Of a stretch of DNA of 64,000 nt, positions 51,351 through 63,534 are shown piece by piece. Both the position numbers and the translations under genes were made by a program. Where the stretch lies: contig WBMZ01005386.1 of NCBI GenBank assembly GCA_013400975.1, forward strand, positions 62,001 through 126,000. The letters are read 5' to 3'. The notes under the pieces were generated by a model. That model was not told where the DNA came from. It searched no databases and was given only the letters and a program-made list of their open reading frames with translations. The stretch is from Atrichornis clamosus. Taxonomy: Eukaryota > Chordata > Aves > Passeriformes > Menuridae. The number at the start of each line of letters is the position of its first letter. The stretch's first letter is position 1.

Positions 51351-53189
51351 ACAGAAACTTCCCAGGTTGTTTGGAAACTGTAGAAGGACCGTGTGTCTGA
51401 CTTCTGCACGCTTGGCAAACATTTTTATTCCATAAGCAAAGTGCTTGGAGGCCACTCTAAGACAGATGTACTTGTGCCACCTGACCTAATCAGTGTTGCT
51501 GCACTGACCCGCAGATCCACACGCCTCCCAAAACATGCACATGTGCTCCGAGCAATAACCTGCTCCAGCTCACCTACTGCCAGCCAGCATTCCAGCCATC
51601 CATCCCTCTCATGGACAAAACAGGGCATGACAGTAGCTGCTTTCCCACAATAATCATACTCTGCGCAAGTTTACTTTCGGCACAGCTATTATTTTAAAAT
51701 AACTTGCAATAAACAAACTTTTTCTGTTAGTGAATGTTTACTTAAAGATGGGAAGAAAGAGTTAAACTCTAATCATTAAAATGATTAATATTCCCATTCT
51801 AGGTGTAATTTGAAGTGGGCATCAGAGGTTAATGGAAAACTAGCTAAGATATTTCTAATAATTTATTTTTTCTTAATTTACAGTAAAAGTCTTCTAATAA
51901 AGGATTTATAATGGAACCCTCAAAAATGAGACTGGAAAACAAAGCACCCCTTATTTTACTCTTAAGTAAGACTAAAGTTAACATTTATTCTTGAAGAAAA
52001 ATACACATAAGAAAGGGGCCAGTACTTCATGCAGTCACCAGAGAGAAGATGGCTGACATTCATTACTTATCATCAATGTAGATCAACAGCGGCAATTGTG
52101 CAGTTTACAAAAGAAACACAACAGATTGTGCTTGAGCATTAATATAGGACATATCTCTATTGAAATGTTTCTATTTCTTAAGTTTTCCAAATTTATAACA
52201 CTTCCGGTATGGATTCCTACTGTTAACAACAGCATATATTTCTAGGTATTTCCAAATCCATGTTGGCGACACATTGCTTTAATTTTTCAGATTATCACAC
52301 CTGTTTTTTATTTACAGCTATTCATCTTCTATAAGCAATATTAAGATATATGAAGCTACTTAATTTTCAAATCCTCCTAGCGAAGTTTACCCTGGGTATT
52401 TGTATTAAAAAGTTAGTTGAAGTGATTAAAGAAATTAAATATAAGTTCATTTTTGTCTTTGCTTCTCTTGCTGAACTTCTACCTGTCATCTGCCCACCAC
52501 CCTTGCTTGCCTTCAACAGTTCCCATGTGAGTCCTTGGATCCTCAAATTCAACTTAACAATTTACTTTTATGCAAGAAGGGTTTGATCCAGCACAAACTA
52601 CATCATTAAAAGGGCTCTGTTACTTTGGCGAGTTTTTAATCAGTATTCATAAGTATTCTTGATCTGAAATACAATGCAATAATATGTTCCTTTATTTATC
52701 ATTAAGAAGGCTAATGTATGCTTGGGTTTGATATGTGGAAGGAGATGAGAGAGACTTTTCTCAGAGCAAGAACAAAGTGCAGTGATTTCACATGTGCCAG
52801 TCATTAGTTTCTATTATGAACTGTGACAGTATCTGTTCTTGGGTCTTCTGGTGTCAGGAGCAAAAGCATATCTTTAAGAATGTGTTAATACAATACTACT
52901 GTTTGTGTTTTTATTGCTCCCAGTTGTGTGCCAGGTGAGGCTGCCTTCTCACAGTATGGTATTGGCCTCTAACATCTTGCATCCTTGCCTTTTTCCTCCA
53001 TTCCCCTCTCCCTATTCCCAGTCTACCACTCTATTTGCACATCTACTGAAGTTCACCGAATTCCTTCATGAACTAAGTAAACCCAGGAATTTACAAAAAA
53101 ACTACCCTAACAAAAGCAGCCACAGTAAAATAAAATGCAGGTTTTATAGTGGTTTAGAGATCTGAATCTACTCAGAAGAAGGACTGAAT

Positions 53190-53900
53190 AGTCCCAGAAC
53201 CATCAGAGAGATGAGACATGAGATACTGTATTCAAGTGTTGGGGAAGGGAGAGAGACCAGCAGCACCAAGGCTTCAAGAGCAGATGATCAGAGTACCTTG
53301 GAATCTATGCTGGATGAAAGCCAGATGAGTTACCCAATGATTAGCTAAGTGCACCCCAGCAAAGACAACAAAGGAATTTTTCAGCCTGAAGCATCACTCA
53401 AGGTGGCCAACACCTGCTCCCGTGGTCTCAGTCAGGAGCCAGTAACAAGCAGGAGACGTTAATCCCACACGTAGGACTGGATCACACACAGAGTTGTCAA
53501 TTACATCATGATATCAAGTAGTTCTGTAGCAAAGAATAGCCATCCACAAACTCACACACTGAGTCCTGAGGTAAGAAAAATCTGTTCTGCTCCTTAATGA
53601 GATGAGAATTTGGCAAGGTGCCAGTCATGTCCAGTGACTGCCAATCCGGCAGTGCTGCCTCCGAAGTGGGATGAGGATGCTGTCACATTGGATTAATGAC
53701 AAATGGGGGAAAAGGAATCTCCATGGGATTCAAAAAAGATCCACGAATGATGAACTATAAACATTGTCTTTTTTTTTTTTAATAAGGAAGCTGTTCTGCC
53801 TGATGAATGCCCACTGAGGTGACAGACCTGTATGGAAGGACTGAATCTCTGACCACACAGGTCAAGAAAGCATCCACAGCAGATTGACTAAGAGAGAAAA
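53190..53900. other. Unclassified less AT-rich block
   Basis: The composition is more balanced than the flanks, with a T run at about 53,770. A start resembling an LTR end (TGTTGGGGAAGGGAG at 53,238) was considered, but no matching end or target-site duplication was found. It contains no exon I can support. Confidence 0.35.
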
Positions 53901-54517
53901 CAACCTTTTAAAACCTGATCCTTGTGAAAGGAAACCAACCTATTTGTTTACTTACATTTTTCTACCAACCACTGTTAAACATTTTTTAAATTGAGTAGCT
54001 TGGGATGTTGTAAAGAAATAATTGCATTTGTGGGTATATTAACCTAGTGTATGAGTTAATAATTTCAAGATTATGCCCATTATTGTGTGTAAGGGGTATT
54101 AAGACCAGGGCACTGAAATACCCTGATAAAATGCCAGATCCTCCAGACAAGGCTACAGTGAAAACAAAGGGTGCCAAAAGGCAATTCTAAAGGTGCTGCA
54201 CAAACCCGCTGAAAAAGCAACAGCACTGAGCAAAAAGAAATCTTATCTGACTATAGTTAAGAGTAGAAGTACTGTCTGCAGTGAAGCACAACAGCATAGC
54301 AGAAGTGAACTGATGTTTATTTTACATATTTCATATCACTTACTAATTGTTTTTCTTGACTTTGGATGTATTTTATCACTAGAAGTATGTATTTTGCCTT
54401 CTTGAAAATAAAAAAGTTAGCTATTTCAACTTTATGCATTATTTTAAAACTCTATAAAGGAACAATAATCAGAAACAACACCACTCAAGAAAAGAAACAT
54501 TTCTAAATGGAACAAAC

Positions 54518-54628
54518 CTTTAAAACCATCAGGATAGACTTCAGGAAGGAATTTAGTGCTGATGTCTCCTTGAACAAAGCGCGGATGGACAATTACTTCT
54601 CGCAGTAAAGAAATATTGTGAGCCACAC
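54518..54628 (-). CDS. PCCA: PCCA internal exon A (end of biotin carboxylase domain)
   Basis: This is an internal coding exon of propionyl-CoA carboxylase alpha chain, the biotin-bearing subunit of the mitochondrial matrix enzyme that converts propionyl-CoA to methylmalonyl-CoA. Read on the minus strand, a strong acceptor (T-rich tract, then CAG) precedes 111 bp entered in phase 1 and left in phase 1. The peptide begins [14 protein letters not shown] and ends [18 protein letters not shown], which I recognise as the C-terminal end of the PCCA biotin carboxylase domain; the GDISTKFL...VYPDGFKG block is highly characteristic. The last base, G, joins exon B to complete a Gly codon. The donor is GTTTGT, weaker than the usual GTRAGT, and the length is a multiple of three, so skipping would keep the frame. 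From memory the length and phases fit about exon 17 of the 24-exon human gene. Identity is near certain; the human exon number is less so. Confidence 0.97.
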
Positions 54629-55271
54629 CTGAAAACAAAAAACAAATGAATACAAAATCAGATAATCACAAATTACAGTAGGAAATAAGTTATAAAAATA
54701 TGAATCCCTGGGTTTCTGGAATAAAGACTTGATCACAACTTAGAGACTATAGTACTGATGTAATCAATGCATATTTACCAGTTTTGTTTCACTCCTGCCT
54801 CAAGACACACTGTTTTAAACACTCAGGTTAATTATAAGGCAAACAATCTAAATTTTTACCTCATCAAGCCTAATTCAAGCCTCTAGTTAAGGACAGCAAG
54901 CACAACCAGGAGACTTTTGGTTCAGTTCTAGAAGAAGTAGGCAATACCAGAGCCATCTCCTTGAAATGACAGACTAGTCATGACAGCAAATACTAGCTCA
55001 ATTCCAATGAACCCTGAATAGAAGAGATGCACCACATTACACCCCAATCACAGTAATGAAATACAGTAAACAGTTTTACCACTTATATATAATTTTACAA
55101 CATTTTTATCATTTGTAACTCATAAGAGACTTCTGTGTAACTTACAAAACAAAGAAATGTATTGCTTCCTCCATATGTACCTTTATCCAACCTTGTCTTG
55201 TCAATTCTTTTATTGAATACCCTCGTTCTCCTTTAGCATCACTCTATGACTCTGTTAGGCATATAGGCCCC

Positions 55272-55306
55272 TAAAAAATTATTTATTTAATTAAAAAATT
55301 ATTTAT
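55272..55306. repeat. AT-rich 15 bp direct repeat, period 20
   Basis: TAAAAAATTATTTAT is present twice (55,272 and 55,292) with TTAAT between. It is simple local duplication in AT-rich DNA. Confidence 0.85.
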
Positions 55307-58300
55307 CATAGAACCTTTAGAGCCATCTTTGTCCTTTAATTTCTTTGAATATTATCCTACTTTATAATTTCTAAATTTCTTCATTTCTTTTTATTCCACT
55401 TCTCAGCCTGTCTCCTCCATCCCCTAGATGACTTTATTTTCCATTGAATAACTTTTGTGTAACTAAGTAACTTAATGCTAAACTGCACTTTGCCAAAAGT
55501 ACTTGCAGTTTAGCACTGAATATGATGGTCATTAAAAGTCATTTCACTGAAATATTAAATGCAAGGAAGCCCTTATAGGAGGTGGGAGAGGAAGGTGGTG
55601 CAAAAAAAAAAATCCTTGAAAAAAAGCTCCCTAGATAATTTAAATTATCTTCTCATTACTGCAAACAATTTTCAAAAAGAAGATACTTTCCCTTTCGAGA
55701 GTAGCATATAGGTCATCTCTGGAAAGCTTAAGATTACACAGGTAAGAAAATCACAATCTTTACCTCCACTCTCTTCTCAATTTCAGAAAGAAATCAAACA
55801 GAAAATCTGAAGAGCCACAAGAGTTCAATCCCAATATGATGACACACAATAACACTGGCTCATAAACATTAGTATTTCTTAAAAGAAGCTGAAACAGACC
55901 TGCAGTTCAGGAGCATTGCAAGTGTTGATTCATTCCAGGTATGGATAAATGAGCAAGTTGCTATAGGAAAGAGGTTATCCAACCTCAGCTGTGCACATTC
56001 TCATCCCTCTGGAAGCACAAAGTCATTCACATTCTTTCCTCAGTGTCAGAGGAACAGGTAACTCCAAATCACATTGTGTTTGCCAGGTCACAGACTCTGG
56101 CTTTAGCTGCACACCATTAAGTATAAAACGCAGAACACATCACAAAATAGTTTTTAGCAAAAATTTGTCTGTGCATCCATATCTCTTGTAAAGCACATTT
56201 CTGAACTTCAACTTTAGATATGTTTATTCATAAGTTATTACAACTGCGATGACATGCACATGATTAGTGAGGACATGACTCAAAATTATTTGCACTTTTT
56301 TTCTAATAGCTCCAGTTTAAAATAACATTGAATAAGAATTTGTTGTAAACTCAGGTAGTTCAACTGTAAATTGTTATTTCGATTTCTTCCCTTGTCAAGA
56401 TCTCACCAAAGCAAAGGCACTAGCAGCACATAGAATGCAAATTGCTGTGGCTACAGAAGGAGATTCTTTCACATTCCTTTCCTTTTGTGTTTTTCCAGTT
56501 TAGAAGCACGAACAGCATCGTTGTTATCTTATATGCAGACCAGTTCAAACACTTTCAAAGCTTTTTTCCTCTACTAGTCTGTTGCTGGTGTGAATTTTCA
56601 AGCTCTCTGTGTGGCCGCCACTGAAACCACTTTCAACACTCCAAGTCAGACTCAGCCTCATTGAATCATGAAGTCACAGCTTTAAAGACCAGTTCATGAG
56701 CCATTAAGAAGCACATTACACAGTCAGTTCAATGATGGCATGATAGAAATTTGTCCAGTTAATTAAAAGATCTTTGCTGCCTGCAACCTAAATAATCATT
56801 CATAGACCCTGATTTCATAAACACTGAGTGAAACTCATACTGAACCTCCACTGAACAAAAAAATGTAAAATCTTACGCTTAATGACTATTACTTGGAAAC
56901 AAATAATGTCTGTCTTTGGCTGCTACAAATTCCCCCCAAAATTTCCAGTTTGAATAGTGAATTGAAATATCCCAGACTTCCTCTATTAAGTATAGGATCA
57001 GGACTACAATTAGAAGACAAGAAGGAGCTCTTCAATGCCGTCCAACTTTGAATTCAGGATTTAGATGTGCTACAATGTGTAACCAGATCATCTCCACTTT
57101 CCTTTCCCAAACTGCTATAAGATCCCTGGTGAGATGATGGCTGATGATAGGTAACAGAGCTTGGTGTCTCAACTGACTGCCCCAAAAGACCTAAAAATCA
57201 AAAAAATACTATGAATATTCTTAATTATTTCCAACTCATGTGTATCTGAAAAATAAGAGGCTGCTGCAAGGTTTTAACCTTCAAAATTCCTTTAATAAGT
57301 TCAATAGAGCAGACAAGCCTAGCTGTTTGGGAAACAATATAACATGCATTTTACATACACAAACTAAACATTTTACACACAAGTTTCCCTTTAAAGCATC
57401 ATGAAAGGCTGGCTTTATCAGTCCCTGTGATCATTATGCGAGCAATGACTGCATGGTTGATCTGCTTCTCAAGACTGAGTTGATACTTCTAGTGATGTTC
57501 CAAATCATATGGCTTAAAAAAAAATTACCAGTGTAATCCTTCAGAAGTCTTGAAGTTTTAGATTTGCAATTTAGCGTGACCCCTGTCAAAGTTCATAAGG
57601 TCTCCATCTGTGTGTGAGTAACTACTAGGCTACAGAAATATGGACCCCTAGAGCAGCTTGCTCCTGACTACCTGCTGCTTCCAAAACACTGGCCAGACAT
57701 TAGCCTCACACTCTCACAGGATCAAACAGAGGCTAACAGGCAGTGCTTATTTCATGCAAAGTCAGACACTAAACTGAAAAATATTGTATTTATGTTGCAG
57801 TGGTTTTCAGGGAATTTTTCTTTTTCATGACCAGATCTGCCATCTGCCAGGAACAAAATCACATTTGTTAGCCTGACGAGCCATGACATTTTCAACAAAC
57901 AAACAAAATAGTGAACTATATCAATTTATTTCTTCTCCAGAAAACAAAATTTCACTTCAGCATCATGATTTTTATGTTGTTAAGGCAGAAGCAGAACTGC
58001 AGTTACAGTTATATTCTTTCTTCTATGTTAAAATATAACAAAATATAATAATCACTCCCCTTTGTACCTCTACTTTTTCATTTCATTTGGCTGTATGCTT
58101 CATACAATGTTACAACAGTAGAAACTCAGTTTAAGATACGCTTCTTTAACACACTATTTTCCAGAATATATTTGTAAAAGAAAGCAGACCAGCACTTAAC
58201 TTCTGGAGATCTAATGAAATTTTTAAAACCACATATTCGTATGCTTTATACAGAACATGTATTCCTCAGGTTCCATTAATTTTCCAGTTAAACTGTCATT

Positions 58301-60743
58301 ATTGCCTAATGAATACAGGAGCACACTAAATAACCACACTGTTCACCAGAGCTTATTAGCAACCCCTGTTTGAAGAAGCCCTCATTAAAAAAAAAATTAA
58401 ATTATCATCAGAAGAAATTACTCCCCATACAGCCTGTCTCTATCTTGCCTCCTTCCCTTCTTCATTCTCTGCTTTAAAAACTCTGCTAAGTCCACCAGAC
58501 TTCTCATTAACTTCTATACTGTAGCCAAAATCCTAACTCATCCTCACAGGAAAACACATAGACAACAAAATCTGTTTTAGAGACAACAATAAGTTTGCAC
58601 CAGGATTATAAAGAGGATATCACATTTTAACTCACTAAAAATAAGAACTTGGAATGCCAAGGCATGAAGTCATAGGCAATGTTTTCACTATAAATATTTA
58701 CTGACACTAAACATATTCAGTGTTGATTAGCCTTTTTACAGTATTAAACTTCTGTCATTTTGATGCCTGCAAACACAAATCTGCATTTATCCATGTAAAC
58801 TTAATTGGAGTCCTACATGCCCTTCTGTAGATAAGCAGTTGAATAGGCTTAACTTGCTGGTAATTTCAAATTGTGCTAAGTGGAACAAAAAGAACTTTAT
58901 CTGCATACTTACTGACTGCAAAACCAACATGTGGAGTACAATACTAGGTTTTTCCTTTTTAAAAAGACAAAGCTGAACTATCATCCAACAACTTAAATGC
59001 TGAATAAGAATAAATGTGATGAAGCTTAGGAAGCATCCCAGTTATTGCTATAAACAAAATATAAAAAATATTAACTAAGCTCTGCACTGAGCATTATGAA
59101 ACACTGACTACCTTATTGTTCACTTAAAACAAGAACGTTATCGGTTTTGCACAGACTATGAAAATACCACTTCCAACACATGAACTTCTCAAGTCCATGG
59201 TCACTACCCAGATTGCCTCCAAGTCTGCAATTCTAAAAGTTTTCATAACATTCGCCAAAACCCTCAACATTCAACTGTTTAATCGCCTTTCAAAGCTTGT
59301 GTTCTGCTACAGTTCACTTCAGAGCAGGACATCTGGATACAAAGTCCCATCCCAAAAGCAAGAAAAAAAGGCTTTTTTAGCTTTGCGATTTTAATATACA
59401 AACATCCACATAAAATTCTCACATTGGATCACTACACCAGTGACCTTCAGAGTTGAACATGTATTCCAATTAAAACAATAATTCTTTCAGGAAGTTTGGA
59501 GCTCATAGAACTCAGACTAGGATAAAGAGGGAAAGGAAGGAGAATAAAAACAGGTAATATATGGTAATATCCTACTGTAAAATCAGAAGTTCAAACTCAA
59601 ACTAAATTTTGTACTGCATGTAGTTATGAACTTCTTCGTAAGAGTAAGAGGACCACTATTTATGGTGTTAGCAAACACATGTGAATGCCTGAATCAGTAG
59701 AATAATTGGAAGCAGAAGCTAGGCAGTCTTTGCCAAGAATGAGTGAACGAAAACAAACGGCCATTCTGCCATCATCCTCTCCTCAGACATCCATTTACTC
59801 TAAAGATCGGGAATAGAACATTAGGACAACTTCATATTTAAAGAAATAATAGTACTTGTCTTTAAATGCCTCAACTTGGCACATTACATTTCATGTTTTT
59901 CACTGCCACGTCTTTCTCCTTAATAAAAGGGAGAAGAAAAAAAAATACAAACAAAAAACTTCTGACAAATAGCAAAAAGGTACCTTATTTTACTTCCCCT
60001 TCTGCACCAATAACATTGCCTTCCTCTCTTAGCTGATCACCCTGTACTTTGATTGCCCTTCCCTCTTTCTTCTCCACAGGACTGTAGTACTCTATAACCC
60101 TTCCTAAACTACACGCCCTGACGTTTCTCTGACAAGCTGCCATTCTCACTCCCTCCCTTGTGACTGGTTTAAGAAAAGGAGAGGAGAAACAGGAGCAACA
60201 TTTGCACTCCAAGCTGATGCTACTAAGCATCCTAAAATGGTCCCTTGTAGTGATATTGAACTAAGTTTGTTTCTTTCCCTTGTCCAATTTCAGTTTCTAC
60301 ATCAATACACTTGGGGACCTGCAGGTCCCTGCTGCAAGGGGTGCGAACACCAATACTCTTGTAGAACTATCAGTCTGTTACCTCTGCTATGCAGAAGTTG
60401 TATGACCTGTTGCAGCATTTTTTAAAAGCACAACCGAAAAAAAAACAAGGTTTATTTAATTCTTTTTTAAAAACAGACACCATATGCTATTTTTGCAAGA
60501 AAATAGGCTTACACACAAAGATTGTTTTGCTCACAATACCAGTGAGGGCACTTGCATGGGATCAGAATACAGGATAGTCTAAAACTTACTTCTCAATGGC
60601 AGCATACTTGTATCTTTAAAGTTAAAACAAAGTCACTCAGTAATGATGTTTGGATCTAAATTAAAGTTGACTTTGAAAAGCTTTGTACCTGAAATCAATT
60701 CATTTGAAATATATGATAAAATACTAAACTGAAGTTGGGTGCT

Positions 60744-60841
60744 TTTCCTGTGCTCTAGGACGACCATGCTTTAGCAGAGAGGTTGGACCACTTGATCCAC
60801 TGTGACCCCTTCCAGACTCACTCATTTTGTGATTCTCGGAA
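60744..60841 (+). repeat. CR1 LINE tail (about 100 bp)
   Basis: The order CTGTGCTCTAGGACGACC, ATGCTTTAGCAGAGAGGTTGG, ACCACTTGATCCACTGTGAC, CCCTTCCAGACTCACTCAT, TTTGTGATTCTC matches the CR1 end (gctctaggtgaccctgcttt..., agatgatct..., cccttccaac..., attctgtgattct). The final TTTGTGATTCT is the family's short 3' microsatellite. It is antisense to PCCA. Confidence 0.85.
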
Positions 60842-60959
60842 AGCCGAGGCCTTCTCACAACACTTAGCACAGCTCTCCTTTTACCCCCTGCAACTAGTGT
60901 CCTTACAGTTGCAAAAGCTAAAGACAACAGTTCCTGATGCCTCTGTTCTGGTATGTCTC

Positions 60960-61230
60960 CACTCATATCAGCAAGTTAACTTCTACATCTCCTTCCCCTC
61001 AAACATTCACCGCAGTTATTTCCCACTTTTCTGTTTTCTATGTTTGCTCTTTTACCTCATGCTGGAAGATTCCCCCACCCCCAGCTGGTGGCTCTCTTAT
61101 TTCCCCCTCATTTCTACTCCTTCTTGCTATATCTGCTCACTCTTTCCTCACTTTTGCACTCCTTTTTCACACTCCACACTCCTTCCACACTCCTTTTTCC
61201 ACTCTTCTTACTCCCTAACAGTCTACTACA
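60960..61230 (+). repeat. Pyrimidine-rich low-complexity tract with CACTCC repeats
   Basis: The plus strand is strongly C/T-rich, and within 61,150-61,210 the words CACTCC and CACTCCTTTTTC recur. This skew is why overlapping plus-strand frames of 77, 93 and 178 codons stay open here. Their Ser/Phe/Leu/His-heavy composition is that of translated pyrimidine DNA, not of a protein family. Confidence 0.8.
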
Positions 61231-63518
61231 TTCCTCTCTCCACACAGCAAGCAGGATTTCAGAAAACGGTTGACTTTATACAAAGACTGTTAAATTTCAT
61301 GTTACTGCTTTACATTTGAATGAGTAGGCAGGATAAAAAGCAAATAGAGGTCAAAGGAAAAATTACAGGAATCTCTGCACTCAAGGGTATGAGCTACCTC
61401 TCCAATCAGACCTCTAGCGAATTGATAATGAGTTCTACTTGCTGCATAAATATAACCATTTCTTTATATAAATAGATAAAAATAATTTTCATACATAAAC
61501 ATTCCAGAACTTCATACTGGGTTTTATATATGCCTTTACATGAACACATTATGCAGCACCAGAAATTACATAACAAACACATACTAAAATTTTAGAAAAA
61601 CTGAGAAGGAAATCACATTCAGAAAACAAAACCAAGTTTCTGAAAAAGGTATCATAAGAGAGAGATGAACTACTAACAACAGTGTGTGCTCAAAGGAAAC
61701 AATTCATGCCTTATCCCCATTAGCAACAGTGCCTCCGTGCTTGACTGGGAACTTGAACTTTTCACTAATCACAAACTCTCCAGTAACCACTGGACAAAAC
61801 AAGAAGTGTCTCCTCTTGAGACAAGTCTAGGTTGCACCCTTAATCTCTCCTGAACTATAACATAAAACAGATTAAAATGTTACCTAATTAGAGTAATTCA
61901 GAAGTCTCAGCTGAAATTTTGAATTCAGATCAGTTCTCAGTGGAGGAGTCAGTTCCTGTCAGAACAGTTTACATTGTAAAGAACCTCAAGACATTGTTTA
62001 ATCTAATCCACAACTCAAAGAAGCGCTATCCTAGAGTTTCATCTGCTCCCATTAACAACAACGAAGATACGACACAGGAAAAAAGATGGAGATTACATTC
62101 CCATGACATTAAATCTAGTTTGACTCAGTCTTGAGTTAGTCATACTTTTAGCATCTACCAATGAACAGATTGTAGAATTTCTTATTTTACTTTGCACAAG
62201 CAGTCATCAGCCCAAACTGAAAAAAAGCATTAATGGAACAGGTATTTTCAGAGCACACCACTGTTGCAAACATACCAATTTGCTTTATTCGATATTCTTA
62301 ATGAAGATACTGATATTACAGGCACTGTATGATTCAGCCTTCGTAGCTTAATGTATTACATAAGACTGCTTTCTTTGCAAATATTAGACTATTTCTTTAA
62401 TTTAATTCATTTAATTTCCTTCATGATGTTGTCGGACAGATTTAACTGGGAAAGAAGCTGAACCATGCATTAAAGGCCAGGTAGTATCCAGTCCTAGAAA
62501 ACAAGTCAATAAAGACTACAGTCTGGAGACTTGTTCCCTCTAAGAGGAATGGAGCTAAAAAGAAATGGGGTAACTGGTGGATATCCCAAAGCCACAGCAG
62601 AAGAAACTGACTGTTTGCTCATACAGCCACCCGACAAGGAGCAGCAGAGTAAGTCCTTGCCCTCCACAATGCCAACATGCTTCAACCCAGCCTTGGATGA
62701 GTCACCTCCTGGAGGGTCACTGTGCTACTTCAGTCCTGAATTCTCTGCTGGGACTGCCATGAATGACATTATATGGTGGCATTTGCTCCAAGAACACATT
62801 TGCCTTCTAGGAACTGGATAAAAACCACTGATTTCACGCAGGTCAGCAAGTAACCATCAAAACAGTAGTGACTAAAATTCTTACCAACTTTTGTCTGCTT
62901 TGAACTGGTGACACAGAAGTGATGGGGAAGACTCCATCCTCCATTAGCAGTCCCTAAGCTACCCATTAGATTGTCCTTGACCAGTTACCCAGTCACCCTA
63001 TATACCATTCTCACCCTATGTGAGTAAACAAGCATCTTTGTTTACAGAAATTGCAATCCTTGGGAATTTAAATCCTATATACAAGTGTATATTATCAGTA
63101 CAACTAACACTAAATTTAGCTGGTATTGCTTATCTAAAGTGCTTTGTCACTCAGAAGAGTTACTTTGTTACTTAAAGGGGAAAAAAACATGGTGTCCCTA
63201 AAACAAAATGCAAACATAAATGCTCCTTCCCAGAAAATCAGGGGAGCAAGGAGGCTGTGTTGAGAAATAGTAATCTGGAGCAAACAATTCAGGAAGACTA
63301 TGGTAATCTCTAAATAGTTATGTACAAGCTTGCTATTCAAACATAAGACCAAGTTAAAAAACAGTAAAAAATTATTCTGTATCTTTTACTACTCACAAAA
63401 ACTCAAGAATGGACAAGACTTCATGTAAGGCACTTTACATAAGACCAATGTGGTTTAATATTGTGTTACACAGAAACCCAACATTTTAAAGCAAAAATAT
63501 ACACAATTGTTTTAGGAA

Positions 63519-63534
63519 TTAAAAAAAAAAAAAA
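63519..63534. repeat. Poly-A run
   Basis: About 15 consecutive A bases in AT-rich intron DNA, with no recognised retroposon attached. Confidence 0.8.

Larger units (their letters stand above)
45473..54517 (-). other. PCCA: PCCA intron between exons A and B (9,045 bp)
   Basis: The intron starts with the weak donor GTTTGT after exon A and ends at AAAAG before exon B. It separates phase 1 exon ends. It contains the two longest CR1 copies of the window, in opposite orientations (near 50.3 and 46.3 kb), a possible MIR-type relic near 51.3 kb, an AT dinucleotide tract at 47.8 kb, and a less AT-rich unclassified stretch at 53.2-53.9 kb. No other exon of PCCA is expected between A and B, because the junction joins peptide that is continuous in known PCCA, and none was seen. 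Confidence 0.9.

Noticed and set aside
60783..61319. 178-codon plus-strand open frame
   Set aside because: It starts inside a CR1 tail and runs through a pyrimidine-rich low-complexity tract.
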